DNA from: Chrysomallon squamiferum
Taxonomy: Eukaryota; Mollusca; Gastropoda; Neomphalida; Peltospiridae
Direction: 5' to 3'
DNA length: 64,000 nucleotides
Assembly (NCBI GenBank): GCA_012295275.1
Contig: CM022677.1
Coordinates: 8,537,514 to 8,601,513, forward strand
In this document: positions 39,494 to 51,748 of the stretch, one piece after another
Numbering within the stretch: position 1 is the first letter of the stretch
Layout: every line of letters starts with the position of its first letter
Translations under genes and position numbers: made by a program
Notes under the pieces: generated by a model
What the model saw: only the letters and a program-made list of their open reading frames with translations
What the model was told of the DNA's origin: nothing
Databases searched by the model: none

Positions 39494-39713
39494 TTGACAA
39501 CAGCTCCGCAGAGTTGTCCACCCATGGTACGGAAACGTTGACAACAGCTCCGCAGAGTTGTCTACATATGCTACAGAAACGTTGACAACAGCTCCGCAGA
39601 GTTGTCTACATATGCTACAGAAACGTTGACAACAGCTCTCCAGAGTTGTCTACATATGCTACAGAAACGTTGACAACAGCTCTCCAGAGTTGTCTACATA
39701 TGCTACAGAAACG
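39494..39713. repeat. 44-bp minisatellite, five copies
   Basis: Units start at 39494, 39538, 39582, 39626 and 39670, exactly 44 bp apart, then a partial unit. Each begins TTGACAACAGCTCYSCAGAG and contains the inverted pair GACAAC...GTTGTC, so each copy can fold into a small hairpin. Copies 2-5 differ only at CGC versus TCC. No gene nearby. Confidence 0.93.
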
Positions 39714-40120
39714 TTGACAACAAAACGGTAGAAACGACTTTGGGGTGTGAAAGGTCAAGAATGTGGAGTTACTCATCTATTTTCTTTTTCCCCAATGTTT
39801 TCATAAAATAGTTTTCATCATTATTATTTTCTTCTTTCTAAATATATTGCACAACTTTTAAGATCCTGCATAGTTGTAACAAAAAAGTAACAGAAGCAAA
39901 ATGTATTTGATTGATAGATAGATAGATAGATAGATAGATATATAGATAGATAGGTGTGTTTATGCATATGTATTACATGCATGTATGTATATGTTTTATA
40001 TATATTTACATATATGTGTGCAGGTGAGTATGTATATTTCATACATGTAAAAATACACACATACACAAACATTCGCACATACACACAAATACAGAGACAT
40101 ACAAAGTCAACACAAACAAG

Positions 40121-40151
<31 letters not shown>

Positions 40152-40199
40152 TCATACAAATACACAGACTAAAACACAAACAAACAAAACACCAATTTA

Positions 40200-40262
40200 C
40201 CACAAGCCGGATCGATCCTGCGACTTCCAGATCGTCTTATTTTGTTTTTGAGTCATTGAACC
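40200..40262 (-). repeat. Possible tRNA-derived SINE fragment
   Basis: On the minus strand, AGACGATCTGGAAGTCGCAG followed by GATCGATCCGG resembles the anticodon-to-T-arm part (box B) of tRNA-like SINE heads. Box A is not clear. Weak call. Confidence 0.3.
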
Positions 40263-40499
40263 CACAATCTAATATCAGTAATGAGAGTATGTGAAAGTAC
40301 GTATAAACGTAAACAAAAACTAATCAAATATGATTTTCTCGTTCAACGACATTCACTGGGAAAAATATAAAAGCAGTAACGGTAATGAAGTTTTCTTGTC
40401 ACCTTTTAAAATACCTATCAGTGGAACGTACATTTAAAAAAACACATATTAGGAACTAGTTATATAATACAGTTACACTTCAGACTTATTGAAAATAAC

Positions 40500-40657
40500 A
40501 ACAGCATCAGCAACAAACAACAACAACAACAACAACAATAATTATTTATTTATTTATTTATTATTATTATTAACATTATTATTTTCTCTATTTATAAATA
40601 ACAGCAACAGCAACAGTAATAATAATAATAATAAAATTATTATTTATTTTTTTAATT

Positions 40658-40714
<57 letters not shown>

Positions 40715-40716
40715 CT
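40500..40716. repeat. CAA, TTTA and TTA triplet/tetraplet cluster
   Basis: Adjacent (CAA)n, (TTTA)n and (TTA)n tracts; (AAT)n recurs at 41024-41076. Confidence 0.9.
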
Positions 40717-41022
40717 GTTTCATCTACGATATAAGATAGAGAATTTTAACGAATATAGTGGGATAGATTTCTCTCCACTACTAGAAAGATGACAGTACCT
40801 GACCCTTAATAGCTCGCGATTTTAGTTACCTATTCTTTAGCAGTATCTACTGACACAATGGTGATTAAGATATTGTGTGGCACATAATTATCAAAGACGA
40901 GTTTTGTTGTTGCTTGTGTAATCTGCCATTAGAAATCTGACGCAGGATTGTGTAAACATTTTGTTTCAGTTTTAAGATGTGATTATTTTAATTACAAAAA
41001 GGTGCTATATTTTAATTCATAA

Positions 41023-41076
<54 letters not shown>

Positions 41077-41274
41077 TCAGTGTAAACAATTATTATAAAA
41101 AGAAGAAGACGAAGAAAGAAAAAAGAAAGAAAAGAAAAAACAGAAGAGAAAAGTAAAGAAGAAAAATAATGAGGTCTTATGGACTAAATACTTTTTATTT
41201 TCTTCATTTTTTTATAGTAATTTATTTCATGTTATTTCAGCCAAAACAAGATTTCCTCACAACTATATTATTTA

Positions 41275-41676
41275 ATGCATGTTATCGATTCTCCTTGGAA
41301 CAAATTTGTATTTTTTTTAAATGTTTGTGGTTTAACATATACATGGACATATTGCAATTTTGATAATGTTAAATGGTTATGTGAAACGATATCCAGAATA
41401 TTACATAATCAATTTCAAGAATTATGGAAAAATCAAAATAATGCTAATATCTTATTTAAATTTAGAACCGCGAATGCTAAAATTCCTATTGAAACTGGAC
41501 GATGAACTAATATTCTTAGAGAAAACAGAACATGTCATATCTGTAATCTTAAAAAAATTGGAGATGAATATCATTATATATTTGAATGTAATGATCCTAT
41601 GTTATTAAATGCAAGAAAAGGTATACCAGATAAATATATTTCATATAATAATGTGTTTAATATATTTGTATTTTAA
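41275..41676 (+). pseudogene. Decayed LINE reverse-transcriptase C-terminal end
   Basis: One frame translates with a single in-frame TGA at 41503-41505. It shows NVKWLCETISRILHNQFQELW, then FKFRTANAKIPIETGR, then (after the stop) RENRTCHICNLKKIGDEYHY followed by IFECNDP and ARKGIPDKYI, ending TAA at 41674-41676. This is the layout of the C-terminal zinc-knuckle region of non-LTR retrotransposon polymerases (LPIETGRW, C-x2-C, DEYH, FEC). The TGA sits where the family has Trp (TGG to TGA). Compared with relatives roughly 30 residues seem missing before FKFRT, and no RT core precedes it: a 5'-truncated, dead copy. An AATAAA overlaps the stop (41675-41680). Confidence 0.85.
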
Positions 41677-42769
41677 TAAAGCTATGTTTGTTAATAAGAA
41701 ATATATGTGAGAGAGTATGTCCTCCACATTAAACTTCAACATGTGTGCATTTTAATTTTGTTATTTATATAGCTGTAATACATTCTTCTCTGTACTGTAA
41801 TCCTATAGTTTGTGAGAATAAAGTCATGAAGTCAGTCATTATCCTTATCATCCTTTCATCACCATTATCATCATATTCGTCATGTCATCACCATTATCAT
41901 TATATTCGTCATCATCTTTATCGTCACCGTCGTCAGCATCTTTCTCCTCATTACCGTTAAAATAATCATCAAGTCAATTTACAAGAGATTCTGTAAATGC
42001 CAATTTTTATCATATATCATTTTGAAATCTCTATGCATCACAAACTCAAGAAAAGTGTTGAAAAAAATAGCAATTTAGAATCACAATTACGTACTTCATG
42101 CTAAAAGGCACTGCGCGGAACTGGACATTAGTCTTCGCATTCATTTGGTCGTTCAATATTTGCACTTCTGCGGTAGGTTTCAGAGATCGATGATAAACTA
42201 TTCTCTTTACGCATCGAACATCAAACGGGTCTGCTTACTTGTTTCCTGGTTCTATTTATATTGCTGGTTCATTAGAAAGCATCATCTTTGATCGTCTATT
42301 TTCGGATATTTTCGGATGACGCTCATTTAAAGAACAAGGATAAAGCAGAAATGAAATATAGGACGTATACAGTTAAAAAGAAAAGAAATAAGAAAGAAAA
42401 AATATTCATAATAAAGATAAACGATAACATATATGATGTTTAATAATAAATTATGAAAAAATAACAAGTAATGAATTATACCGAGATAACAATCGAGTTT
42501 CTCGAGGTCATTATAATTATAGACATCATCATCATCATCAACGACACTTGCAACATCATCATTAACAATATTAATTCAGTTTCTCATCAACATATTTCGT
42601 TTCATTATTATCAAGTAGAACATAATCTGAAAGGAAGATTCATAAACATAAATATAATTACCATAATCAACATTATTATTATTTATATTATTATTAATGA
42701 TGTTGTTTGCTGTTATTGTTGCTGTTGTTATTTTATTATCAAAATCATCTACATCATCATCAAAATCAG

Positions 42770-42970
42770 TATGATTATTATTATTATTATTACTTTATTA
42801 CTATTGTTATTATTATTACTATTACATCGACTACTACTACTACTACTACTACTACTACCATTATTATTAAAGAATTCGGCTGAATTATTATTATTATTAT
42901 TATTATTACTGTTGTTGTTGTTGTTGTTGTTATTATTATTATTAATATTATTACTGTTGTTGTTGTAATT
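42770..42970. repeat. TTA/CTA/TTG triplet cluster
   Basis: Reads as a long poly-Leu frame that has no other gene-like feature. Confidence 0.9.
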
Positions 42971-43618
42971 GTTGTTTTCTATCTATACATACACACATAG
43001 CTAGACAGATATATAGACAGACAGATAGAGAGACATACATACATACATACATACAGACAGACAGAATGATAGATAGATAGATAGACAGACAGACAGAGAT
43101 ATGGCTTGTGTATTTTTTTTCTCAGGAGTAACAAACTGTCGTGTCTGAAGTTTCTGGACTTAAAAACAGTTAATATGATTCCCTGACAAATTTAAATAAT
43201 TTACAACCTGCCAGATTCTTGACGTGTGAAGAACAAATTAGTAAAAACATTTCCCTCGAGACAATTCGTGGGGAAAAAAATAAAAAAATTAAAATGAAAT
43301 TTGATGCGGCTGTTAGTAATATCTTCAAAAACTGTAAAAGATAAAGAAGCGGATGAATAATATATGAAGATTTAGTTTTCTCATTATTTCTGTTTTTGTT
43401 TTTTTTATAAAATAATTTGATTGAACGCCATGTGCTTGACTTTGTTGAATTACTGTGTAGGTTTTTAGGATACAAACAGATACAGAGAGAAAAGTTTCGT
43501 GTACGCATACACATACACAGACATACACACTCACAATCACTTATATACCTACACACACACATACATTCTTAAACCACAACCCACACACAAACAAGACACA
43601 CACTTTCACTTTCATAGG

Positions 43619-43702
43619 CACGCATAGAAACAAATATAGAAACAAATACACACGCATAGAAACAAATACACACGCACAGAAACAAATACACACGCACCCA
43701 CG
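43619..43702. repeat. 20-bp tandem repeat, about four copies
   Basis: Unit CACGCATAGAAACAAATACA, first copy shortened. Confidence 0.8.
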
Positions 43703-43879
43703 ATTATACACACACACACCTGTAATATAAGAACTGAAAACAAAAATACATGAAATAAATTATATTTAATTAATTTGTTTCTTTTTTCTTTCTTTCTTTT
43801 TTCAGTACGAATCTTTTGAAATTCTAATTTAATTAGTTCTAAAGTTTAACAACCGAAAAAGACACAAAAAAAACAACAA

Positions 43880-44480
43880 CAACAAAAAACAAAATAATAA
43901 ATTAATTTATTAAGTAAGTAAATAATAAATAAATAAATAAATTAATTAATTAATTAATCAAACAGTTAACTAATTAACTAAATATTCAAATAGATAGACA
44001 GATAGATAGAGAGATAGATAGATAAATAAATAAAATAATTGTTAATAATTAAAGTAATAAAATAAAATAAAATAAATAAATAAACAAATAAACTACAAAT
44101 AAATAATAAACAAACATAAACAGACGTAAATAAAATGAAGTAAAAATAAATAAGAAGTTAAATAATATTTAAATAAATAAAGAAAGAAAGAATGATAACC
44201 AAAAAATAATAATAATAAAAAAAAATAATAACAATTTTCAAAAAAGATTAAAAAAAAAAATAATAATAATAATAATAAAAGAAATAAACAGGAAACAAAA
44301 ATGTGACGTAACTAAAAAAATTTGTCACAAAATGTTTGAACTGTAAACAGATCGTTGAATATTCAAAAAATTATTGATGTTAGCATTTTTTTCTTTATTC
44401 TTTATTCTTTATTGCTTTTTTTTTTTTTTTTGTTTCAACTTGATTTAGTATCCAAGACAACAGTTCAAAAAGAATAAATA

Positions 44481-44520
<40 letters not shown>

Positions 44521-44697
44521 AATAAATAAAGAAAAGAAGACTTAAAACAGAAGGCAAATAATGAAACAAACTAAAAATAACACCGCAATGTTTTATGACA
44601 GGCGCAGTAAAAAGAAATTATCCAAGACATCCTCATTTACAGAAAAGAACAAAAAAAAAAAAAATATTAAGAAAAGGAAATAAAGAAACATATTTAA

Positions 44698-44758
<61 letters not shown>

Positions 44759-44780
44759 GAAAAACAGAAAGAAAAGAATA
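43880..44780. repeat. A-rich simple-repeat region with (AATA)n and (ATA)n
   Basis: Nearly all AAAT/AATA/AAAAG simple sequence; (AAT)n at 44699-44756. No gene. Confidence 0.85.
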
Positions 44781-44930
44781 AATGTTTTGTAATTAATGAA
44801 AATTAAACCAAAAATAAAAATAGAAATTGCAACAGCTACGACAACGGCAATAAAAATGATATTGAAAAATACGTAATTGCAAGAAGTTACTTAATACATT
44901 ATTATTTTCAACATCATCAGCAGCATCATG

Positions 44931-44965
<35 letters not shown>

Positions 44966-45235
44966 CAACAACAACAACAACAACAACAGCAGCAGTAGCA
45001 GCAAGAACAACAACAACGCCAACAATAATAATAATAATAAACATTCTTTGACCTTAAATTTTTTTTTAATAAAAGGTACCATTATTATTACCTTCATTAT
45101 CTTCACCACACGATCATCATAAACAACATGAGCATCATCATCTTCACTATCAGTTGTCCTAATCATATTGCCGTGTCAGTTATATTTACGTTTGAAATAA
45201 TCGTTTCCATATTTAAATAATAATTCGCTTTAGAT

Positions 45236-45238
<3 letters not shown>

Positions 45239-45316
<78 letters not shown>
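45239..45316. repeat. (CT)n, about 78 bp
   Basis: Uninterrupted tract in intergenic DNA. Confidence 0.95.
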
Positions 45317-45319
<3 letters not shown>

Positions 45320-46084
45320 CGGTTTCGATTAAAAGCGAAATCTCTATGCAGCTTCCTGTAATTGCGTCACTAAAGTAGGGTTTCGAGGATTTTTATTTTT
45401 TCTGTCAGTATAGTCATAACGCGTGTCACCTAAATGTCGGTATATTCTGTCTTTTTGTGTTTCTGTCATTCTTTCTTTCTTACAATCTAATGTCACTCTA
45501 ATGTGTCTTTTTTATCACCGTCTGTTTGGTTTTCTGTATACAAAAATACATTTACCTGATGAAAGAGAGATTGATCATCGATAAAACTATTTATAGAAAC
45601 AATCTAAAAGAACCCAGTCTCAGTCGATCGTTCTTTTATAAGAATATTGTTAAAGTGAAATCGATCGAATCTGTGTTAATATGAAGATAAAGGTCGTGAC
45701 TAAGATTTATATATTAAAAATTAATAATGATGAAAGTGAAGGATAAATTTTGAATAGAAATATTTTTTTCTCTCATATATCTGTCTTTCTCTTCCTCTTC
45801 GTCTGTCTGTCTCTCTCCCTAAATATACAGATGTTTGTAGTGTAAATGTTTGCATCACTCATGTAAATGTTTGTCGCTATTCATAAAGAAAAGTAATTTT
45901 TAAATGAAACTTCTTTTCAAATGGTGCTTTTAAGATTTTAGCCAGCAAATATATAATAAAGTAGTTACTTTGAACTATTAGTAAAGCAAATAAGGAAGAA
46001 TACCTTTTAGTTATTCTCAGAAAGATATGTATTTTTGGTCAGTGCACGAAAATACATTATTATATGATTTATTCCTGTATTTTA

Positions 46085-46087
<3 letters not shown>

Positions 46088-46161
<74 letters not shown>

Positions 46162-46190
46162 ACAAACACACACACACACACACACAAACA
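46088..46190. repeat. (CT)n-(CA)n compound microsatellite
   Basis: About 70 bp of CT, then TCACAAACACACACAC. Same order as at 34198-34296. Confidence 0.95.
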
Positions 46191-46309
46191 CATACACAAA
46201 TATACGCGCACATACATAAACATAAACACATACATACATACATATACACCAGAAACACACACTTTCTAATGAACTTCACTTAATTCAATTATAATTTTAA
46301 ACCTTCCTT

Positions 46310-46520
46310 TCTTAACTATGGATCCACGCCTGGTTACTGGTAATTACGAATGACTTCAGATAAGAAGCAAACTGCAGCTTTCTTCAGGTGAAAAGCCGTG
46401 GATCATCGGATCGATGCTCTGTGGTACTCCCACTATCTGCTGCTGGCCGATCTGTTCTTCTGTTTGCTGGAGAAAAGACACTTTGTTGCAAATCGATACG
46501 CTTAGAAAACTCTTCTCATG
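46310..46520. other. Complex, non-repetitive block; possible orphan exon
   Basis: Between microsatellites, about 200 bp has balanced composition. On the minus strand an acceptor TTTTCTCCAG opens a frame reading QTEEQIGQQQIVGVPQSID to GFSPEESCSLLLI and a stop. On the plus strand an acceptor TTTCTTCAG opens GEKPWIIGSMLCG... for about 55 codons. Neither has partner exons that I can see. Confidence 0.25.
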
Positions 46521-46625
46521 TCGTATAATATGCTGAATCCAGAATAGGCGTGCTTGACAGAAATTAGCCAGTGAGAGTCTTTTTTTGTCTTGAAGCTACG
46601 TTAGAGTCAGTAAACTGATATATCA

Positions 46626-46704
46626 GTCTGTACGTACAGACATACATACAGAATAGATATATTATGTACGAAGACGTATCTGTCTATTCTGTATGTATGT
46701 CTGT
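46626..46704. repeat. Perfect 22-bp inverted repeat with adjoining 16-bp palindrome
   Basis: Arms 46636-46657 and 46683-46704 (ACAGACATACATACAGAATA plus GA and its exact complement) are separated by 25 nt. Its left arm overlaps a perfect palindrome GTCTGTACGTACAGAC at 46626-46641. Confidence 0.85.
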
Positions 46705-46775
46705 ATGTCTTTCTATCCAACCATTCACCCATCATCCATTTATCGATATAACAAATATATTACTCTCACTCTCTG

Positions 46776-46813
<38 letters not shown>

Positions 46814-47409
46814 AACTAAATAAATAAATAAATAAATAATAATTTCTCTATGAGAAAGAGGAAGAGGGAGAGACTGCATTTTTTTCATACTTTCATTATT
46901 ATTATTATTATTATTCATTTATATATATATATTTTTTCGTTTGCTTAACTGCGTACATCAAACACTCTTGTATTGCATAATAATTCATTTATCACCGTGC
47001 TGATAATTATCTGTGAAACAGAACATTATTTCAAAGTAATAAATAATGTAGCAGACGTCTTCCTAATTGTGAGGAATGAATAATTCACCCTAGAGGGTTG
47101 GGTACTATTTTGTATAATTCTCAATGTTATTTCTGCAGGCAGCACTGATTTCACAACTCTGAGATGTATAAATTATGTTTCATATTTTTTATTATAATTA
47201 GATTTTATTTTATTATTTTTGTTATCAAAAAATCAAAATGATGTTGTAATAGGAGTTTTGGTGTTGTAGCAGTAGTATTACAGCAGATGCAACAGTAGTT
47301 AGTTATATTATATCAATGTTTTGTTGTTGTAAGAAGAGAAGAAATAGGACAAATGGTTTGAAAGATACACACTAAATTTAATTATTTCTGTCTGTTAGTT
47401 ACGAATCAG

Positions 47410-47527
<118 letters not shown>

Positions 47528-48059
47528 ATTTTCTTTCATTCATATAAATTTCAGGTCTCTTCACATAATACGTAAAGCATTCAAGATGGATTTTGTTCAA
47601 GATAACCCAATAATTTCCTAAAATATCTCTGAACGCCTCGCCTGATCAAACAGTAATTATTTTGAAGCAACTGTTAGCCATCACTGTCAAACGAAAAAGA
47701 CCATACTGAAACAGAATATCGATTTTTGTTACAACCAATCACATCGCCGTGTCGTTAAAAATCAATTCCTACGTCACTACTGCCATAGCTACAAGAATTG
47801 ACAACGCGTATACTCAGACTCAATGCAGAATCATGTTTAAATCAAATATCGTTTTAATGTCCAAGGGAGATAACTAGCATATGGTTATTGTTCGTTGAAG
47901 GTTTTGGTACTGAATAATTACACCGTTTTTATCTGCGACTGTTCGTCGACTTAGTTTAATATGCTAAGGGAGATAATTCAAGGCGCGTGGGTAAATTTAT
48001 GTTTTAATGATAGCTATTCTATGCGGAAAGTGAATGACCAAAATAAATTATTTTACGTC

Positions 48060-48343
48060 AGAAAAGAGAAAGGATCCGCGGACTGGAAACAGACACAGCT
48101 TTCCCGCTTGCAAAGAAAGACCTAAAAACCGAAGCAGACGACAACCAAAGAGAAAGAGGCGAAAGGTAGAGACAGAAACGAAATTCTAGCCTCCGATACG
48201 AATCACTGAAACAATATTTCTGAACTAGAAAACAAACATTTGCTTTACTGAGGTGGCAAAAGAGAGAATATTTTGTAAAGATTAAAAGAACTTTTGAAAA
48301 TCTTTGAAGAAATCGTGGTAAAAAAAAAAAAAAAAAAAAAAGC
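48060..48343 (+). promoter_or_regulatory. Probable 5' UTR of the secreted-protein gene, with A22 before ATG
   Basis: Purine-rich, repeat-free sequence runs into the start codon. An A22 run at 48320-48341 ends 2 nt before ATG. The start site is not identifiable. Confidence 0.4.
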
Positions 48344-49303
48344 ATGCAGAATAACAAGGCTCTGTGTTGGCTGTGTTGCATTTTACTGATTGGAAGCACC
48401 ATCGCAGCACCAATCGCAGAACAAACTGCAAAAGGTAAGAGTAGAGAAAGTTCATAGTATTTTTTATATTATTTATATTATTATCGATTACCTTTATATT
48501 GCTTTGTTTATATAATTATCGATTATAACTATATTTTTTATTTACATAATTATCGATTATAACTATATTATCATTATTTATATAATTATCGATTAGCATT
48601 ATTTATATATCTGTCGATTAAAAGATATTCGTTTTCTGAAACTTTTCACATTTCATGATATATTTTTTTTTAAATTTAAAATTTTTCCTATTTATTTATC
48701 CTATGTTATTGTTGTTTTATTAGTTTTATAATGAAATTTTTTTCAGATTTAAATCATCATCATTTATTTGTCACCTACCCTCTCTTTTTCTTAAAAGGCT
48801 AATATTAGGTTTGTATTGGTGACGTCTGCAGTAGCGTCAGTTTCACCAAGATTAAAAATGTTCTGAAAAATCATAATAATAATACAATGAACAAGAAAAA
48901 AAAAAAAATAATAACCAACTCCAACAACAACAACAACAAAAAATAATAAAAAATAATAATAAAAAAATAAAAATAAAAATAAAAAATTTAAAAAAATAAT
49001 AAAAAATATAAATAAATAAATAAATAAATAATAATGATAATAATACTAGAAATATTAAAAATGACGAACACGACGATGGTGTCTTTAAATTAGTATCAAA
49101 GTTTATTAACTTATTTATTTCATTTCATTTAATTATTTATTTATTGGTTGTTTGCTTCTTTCCTTCTTCCTTTCTTTCTTTTACAGATGAAAAACATATG
49201 TTTTTGTCATAATGTATCATCATAATATATCATCATCATCTTTATCATTGTTATCATATTTTAATTATTTTTCTTTTTTCTTTTTATTCTTTTACGTGGT
49301 AGT

Positions 49304-49335
<32 letters not shown>

Positions 49336-49360
49336 TTCATTTATTTATCTATATATCTAT

Positions 49361-49391
<31 letters not shown>

Positions 49392-50015
49392 TCTGTTTAT
49401 CTATTTATTTATTTTTTGTTTATCTCTTTAGTTATCTGTCTATCTGTTCATTTATTTATCTGTTTATTTATTTATCTATCTACTTATTTATCATTTATTT
49501 ATTTATTTATTTACTTATTTATTTATTTTTTAATTACACTATTACTCTCTATAAATTTTTGTTTTTCATGAAGCTGCACATTAATTATCATTACATTAAA
49601 AAACAGAGAAGTAAAGCGCTATTATCTGCTGACGATTACTCGATACATCACCATGCCATCCCCGAGGGTCCGCATCGGCCTCCATAATTTATTGATTCGC
49701 AGCAGCCAAACAGGAAGAATAATAAATGAATGTAGAAATAAATAATCACCAATTGGCGACAAAAACAATATTGGACATAATAACCATCATTTATTTAATT
49801 CTTGGCAGTATCTGGATGCAGTAGATTTATTGCCCTTAACCGTGTGCGTCTCCAACATCGAATCTATTACGTCCCAGTTGATTTTGGACGGAAGCCCGCT
49901 GACGTCATGTGTCTACTACGTCTTTTAATTTTTCTTGTATAGAGAATTATACAGTTATATGTGTAATTTTCTTGTTAAATTATCTTATTTATTTTGATTG
50001 ATTAATTAATTTGTT

Positions 50016-50046
<31 letters not shown>

Positions 50047-50124
50047 TTATTATTGTTATTGTTATTATTACTGTTATTATTTATTATTGTTGTTGTTGTT
50101 ATTATTATTATTATTGTTGTTCTT

Positions 50125-50176
<52 letters not shown>

Positions 50177-51711
50177 AAAGATCATGTAGGCATATTTGTT
50201 AAATCACTTCTTACAATCTTAATTATCCATTTTGTTCGCGCAGCTTTTCCTACATCCATCTACCTATTCTATATACTATATCTGTCTGTCAATCCGCTTA
50301 GCTAACTGTCTCACTGTCTGTCTTCCTGTCTGTCTATCGTTCTGTCTCACAATGTACCGGTCTGTATTTTTATCTATCTGTCTGTCTCTATTTCTGTCAT
50401 GCTCTCGCTCTCTCTTTCTCTGTCTCTATCCATCAACCCTTCCAACCACATGCATATGTGTAATGTGGAATAAAGACAATAACAGTATCAAGCCAGACAA
50501 ATTAGAGTTGGTTGTACCTTACGCTGCAGTAAATCTTACACACTTTAAATTCTGTGACATATTCTAACACCGCATAATTCATTATTTATTAATCTCTTTT
50601 CAGGCCTTACAAAATAACTGAATCTTTGAGACAACAGATATTATACACATACAATAAATATTAATATATTATACACATAACATAAATATTAATATATTAC
50701 ACATGTAAAATAAATATTAATATATTATACACGAAAAATATTTTACGCACGTAAAATAAATTTTAAAATATTATAAACTTAAATAAATATTAGTAATATT
50801 ATACCCGTAAAATAAACATTAATATATTATAAAATAAATATTAATATATGAAAATCAAGTGAATGGATGGACAAAAAATATACTGAGGTATGTGTGTGTG
50901 AGTGAGTATGTGCGTGTTTGTTTGTTTGTAATATGTGTGTATTTGAATACATACACGCACACGCACACACAAACACATATAAAATTTGAAGGTGGAATAT
51001 TAAATTTAATAGTCTTTCGTTTTTTTAAGTTTTGTTGTTCTTGTTTTTTTTTTTCTTCTTCTTCTTCTTCTTCTTCCTATTATTAAATCTTGTTAACAGC
51101 CAAATAGCCGTTTCTAAAGCAAAGTTGATCACAGACGAATAACCCGCAAATCTGACGACATGAAAATAAAGAGAAAAAGATTTGTAAGGAAAGTAGTATC
51201 ATAGTTAAACTTAATACCAATTACAGCCACCGTTTTTTCTTTTCAATCTTCTTAAAAATCTAATTGTAAGAGATTTATTATCAATATCACAGCTTACGGT
51301 TTTGAATTACTCGAACCCAACGAGTTTACGAACCATGTAATAATATCGTGATATTATTGAGACATACAAGCGATATATTGTTGGTATGATTATTATAAAC
51401 CGGAAAAAAAAAAGCTCTCTGGGAACCGGCTAATTTTGACCTTGGTTTGGACACACACACACACACACACACATATAAATATATATAGAGAGAGAGTTAT
51501 CCTCAATATGTTTCGTATGACATCGCGAAATACTGATGCTTAAAATCCAGTTATTTGTTTTATTTAAATTATAGTTAACTTTTTGTGATTTATTTCTGTC
51601 ACAAAGACATATGACTATTTCTGAATTTTATTTCTGAATGATGATTCTTTTACAAAACAATGGATATGCTGCTGTGAAATCTAACTAGACAAAGTGTTTT
51701 AGGAAATGTGA

Positions 51712-51748
<37 letters not shown>

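Larger units (their letters stand above)
41700..46000. other. Gene-poor stretch
   Basis: Apart from the repeats listed separately, only 42090-42310 is non-repetitive; it holds no frame I recognise. Confidence 0.55.

Noticed and set aside
39494-39713. CRISPR-like array of 44-bp repeats
   Set aside because: Units are directly adjacent with no unique spacers, in an animal genome; it is a minisatellite.
42471-42968. 165-codon frame rich in Leu and Ile
   Set aside because: Made of TTA/CTA/ATC triplet microsatellites.
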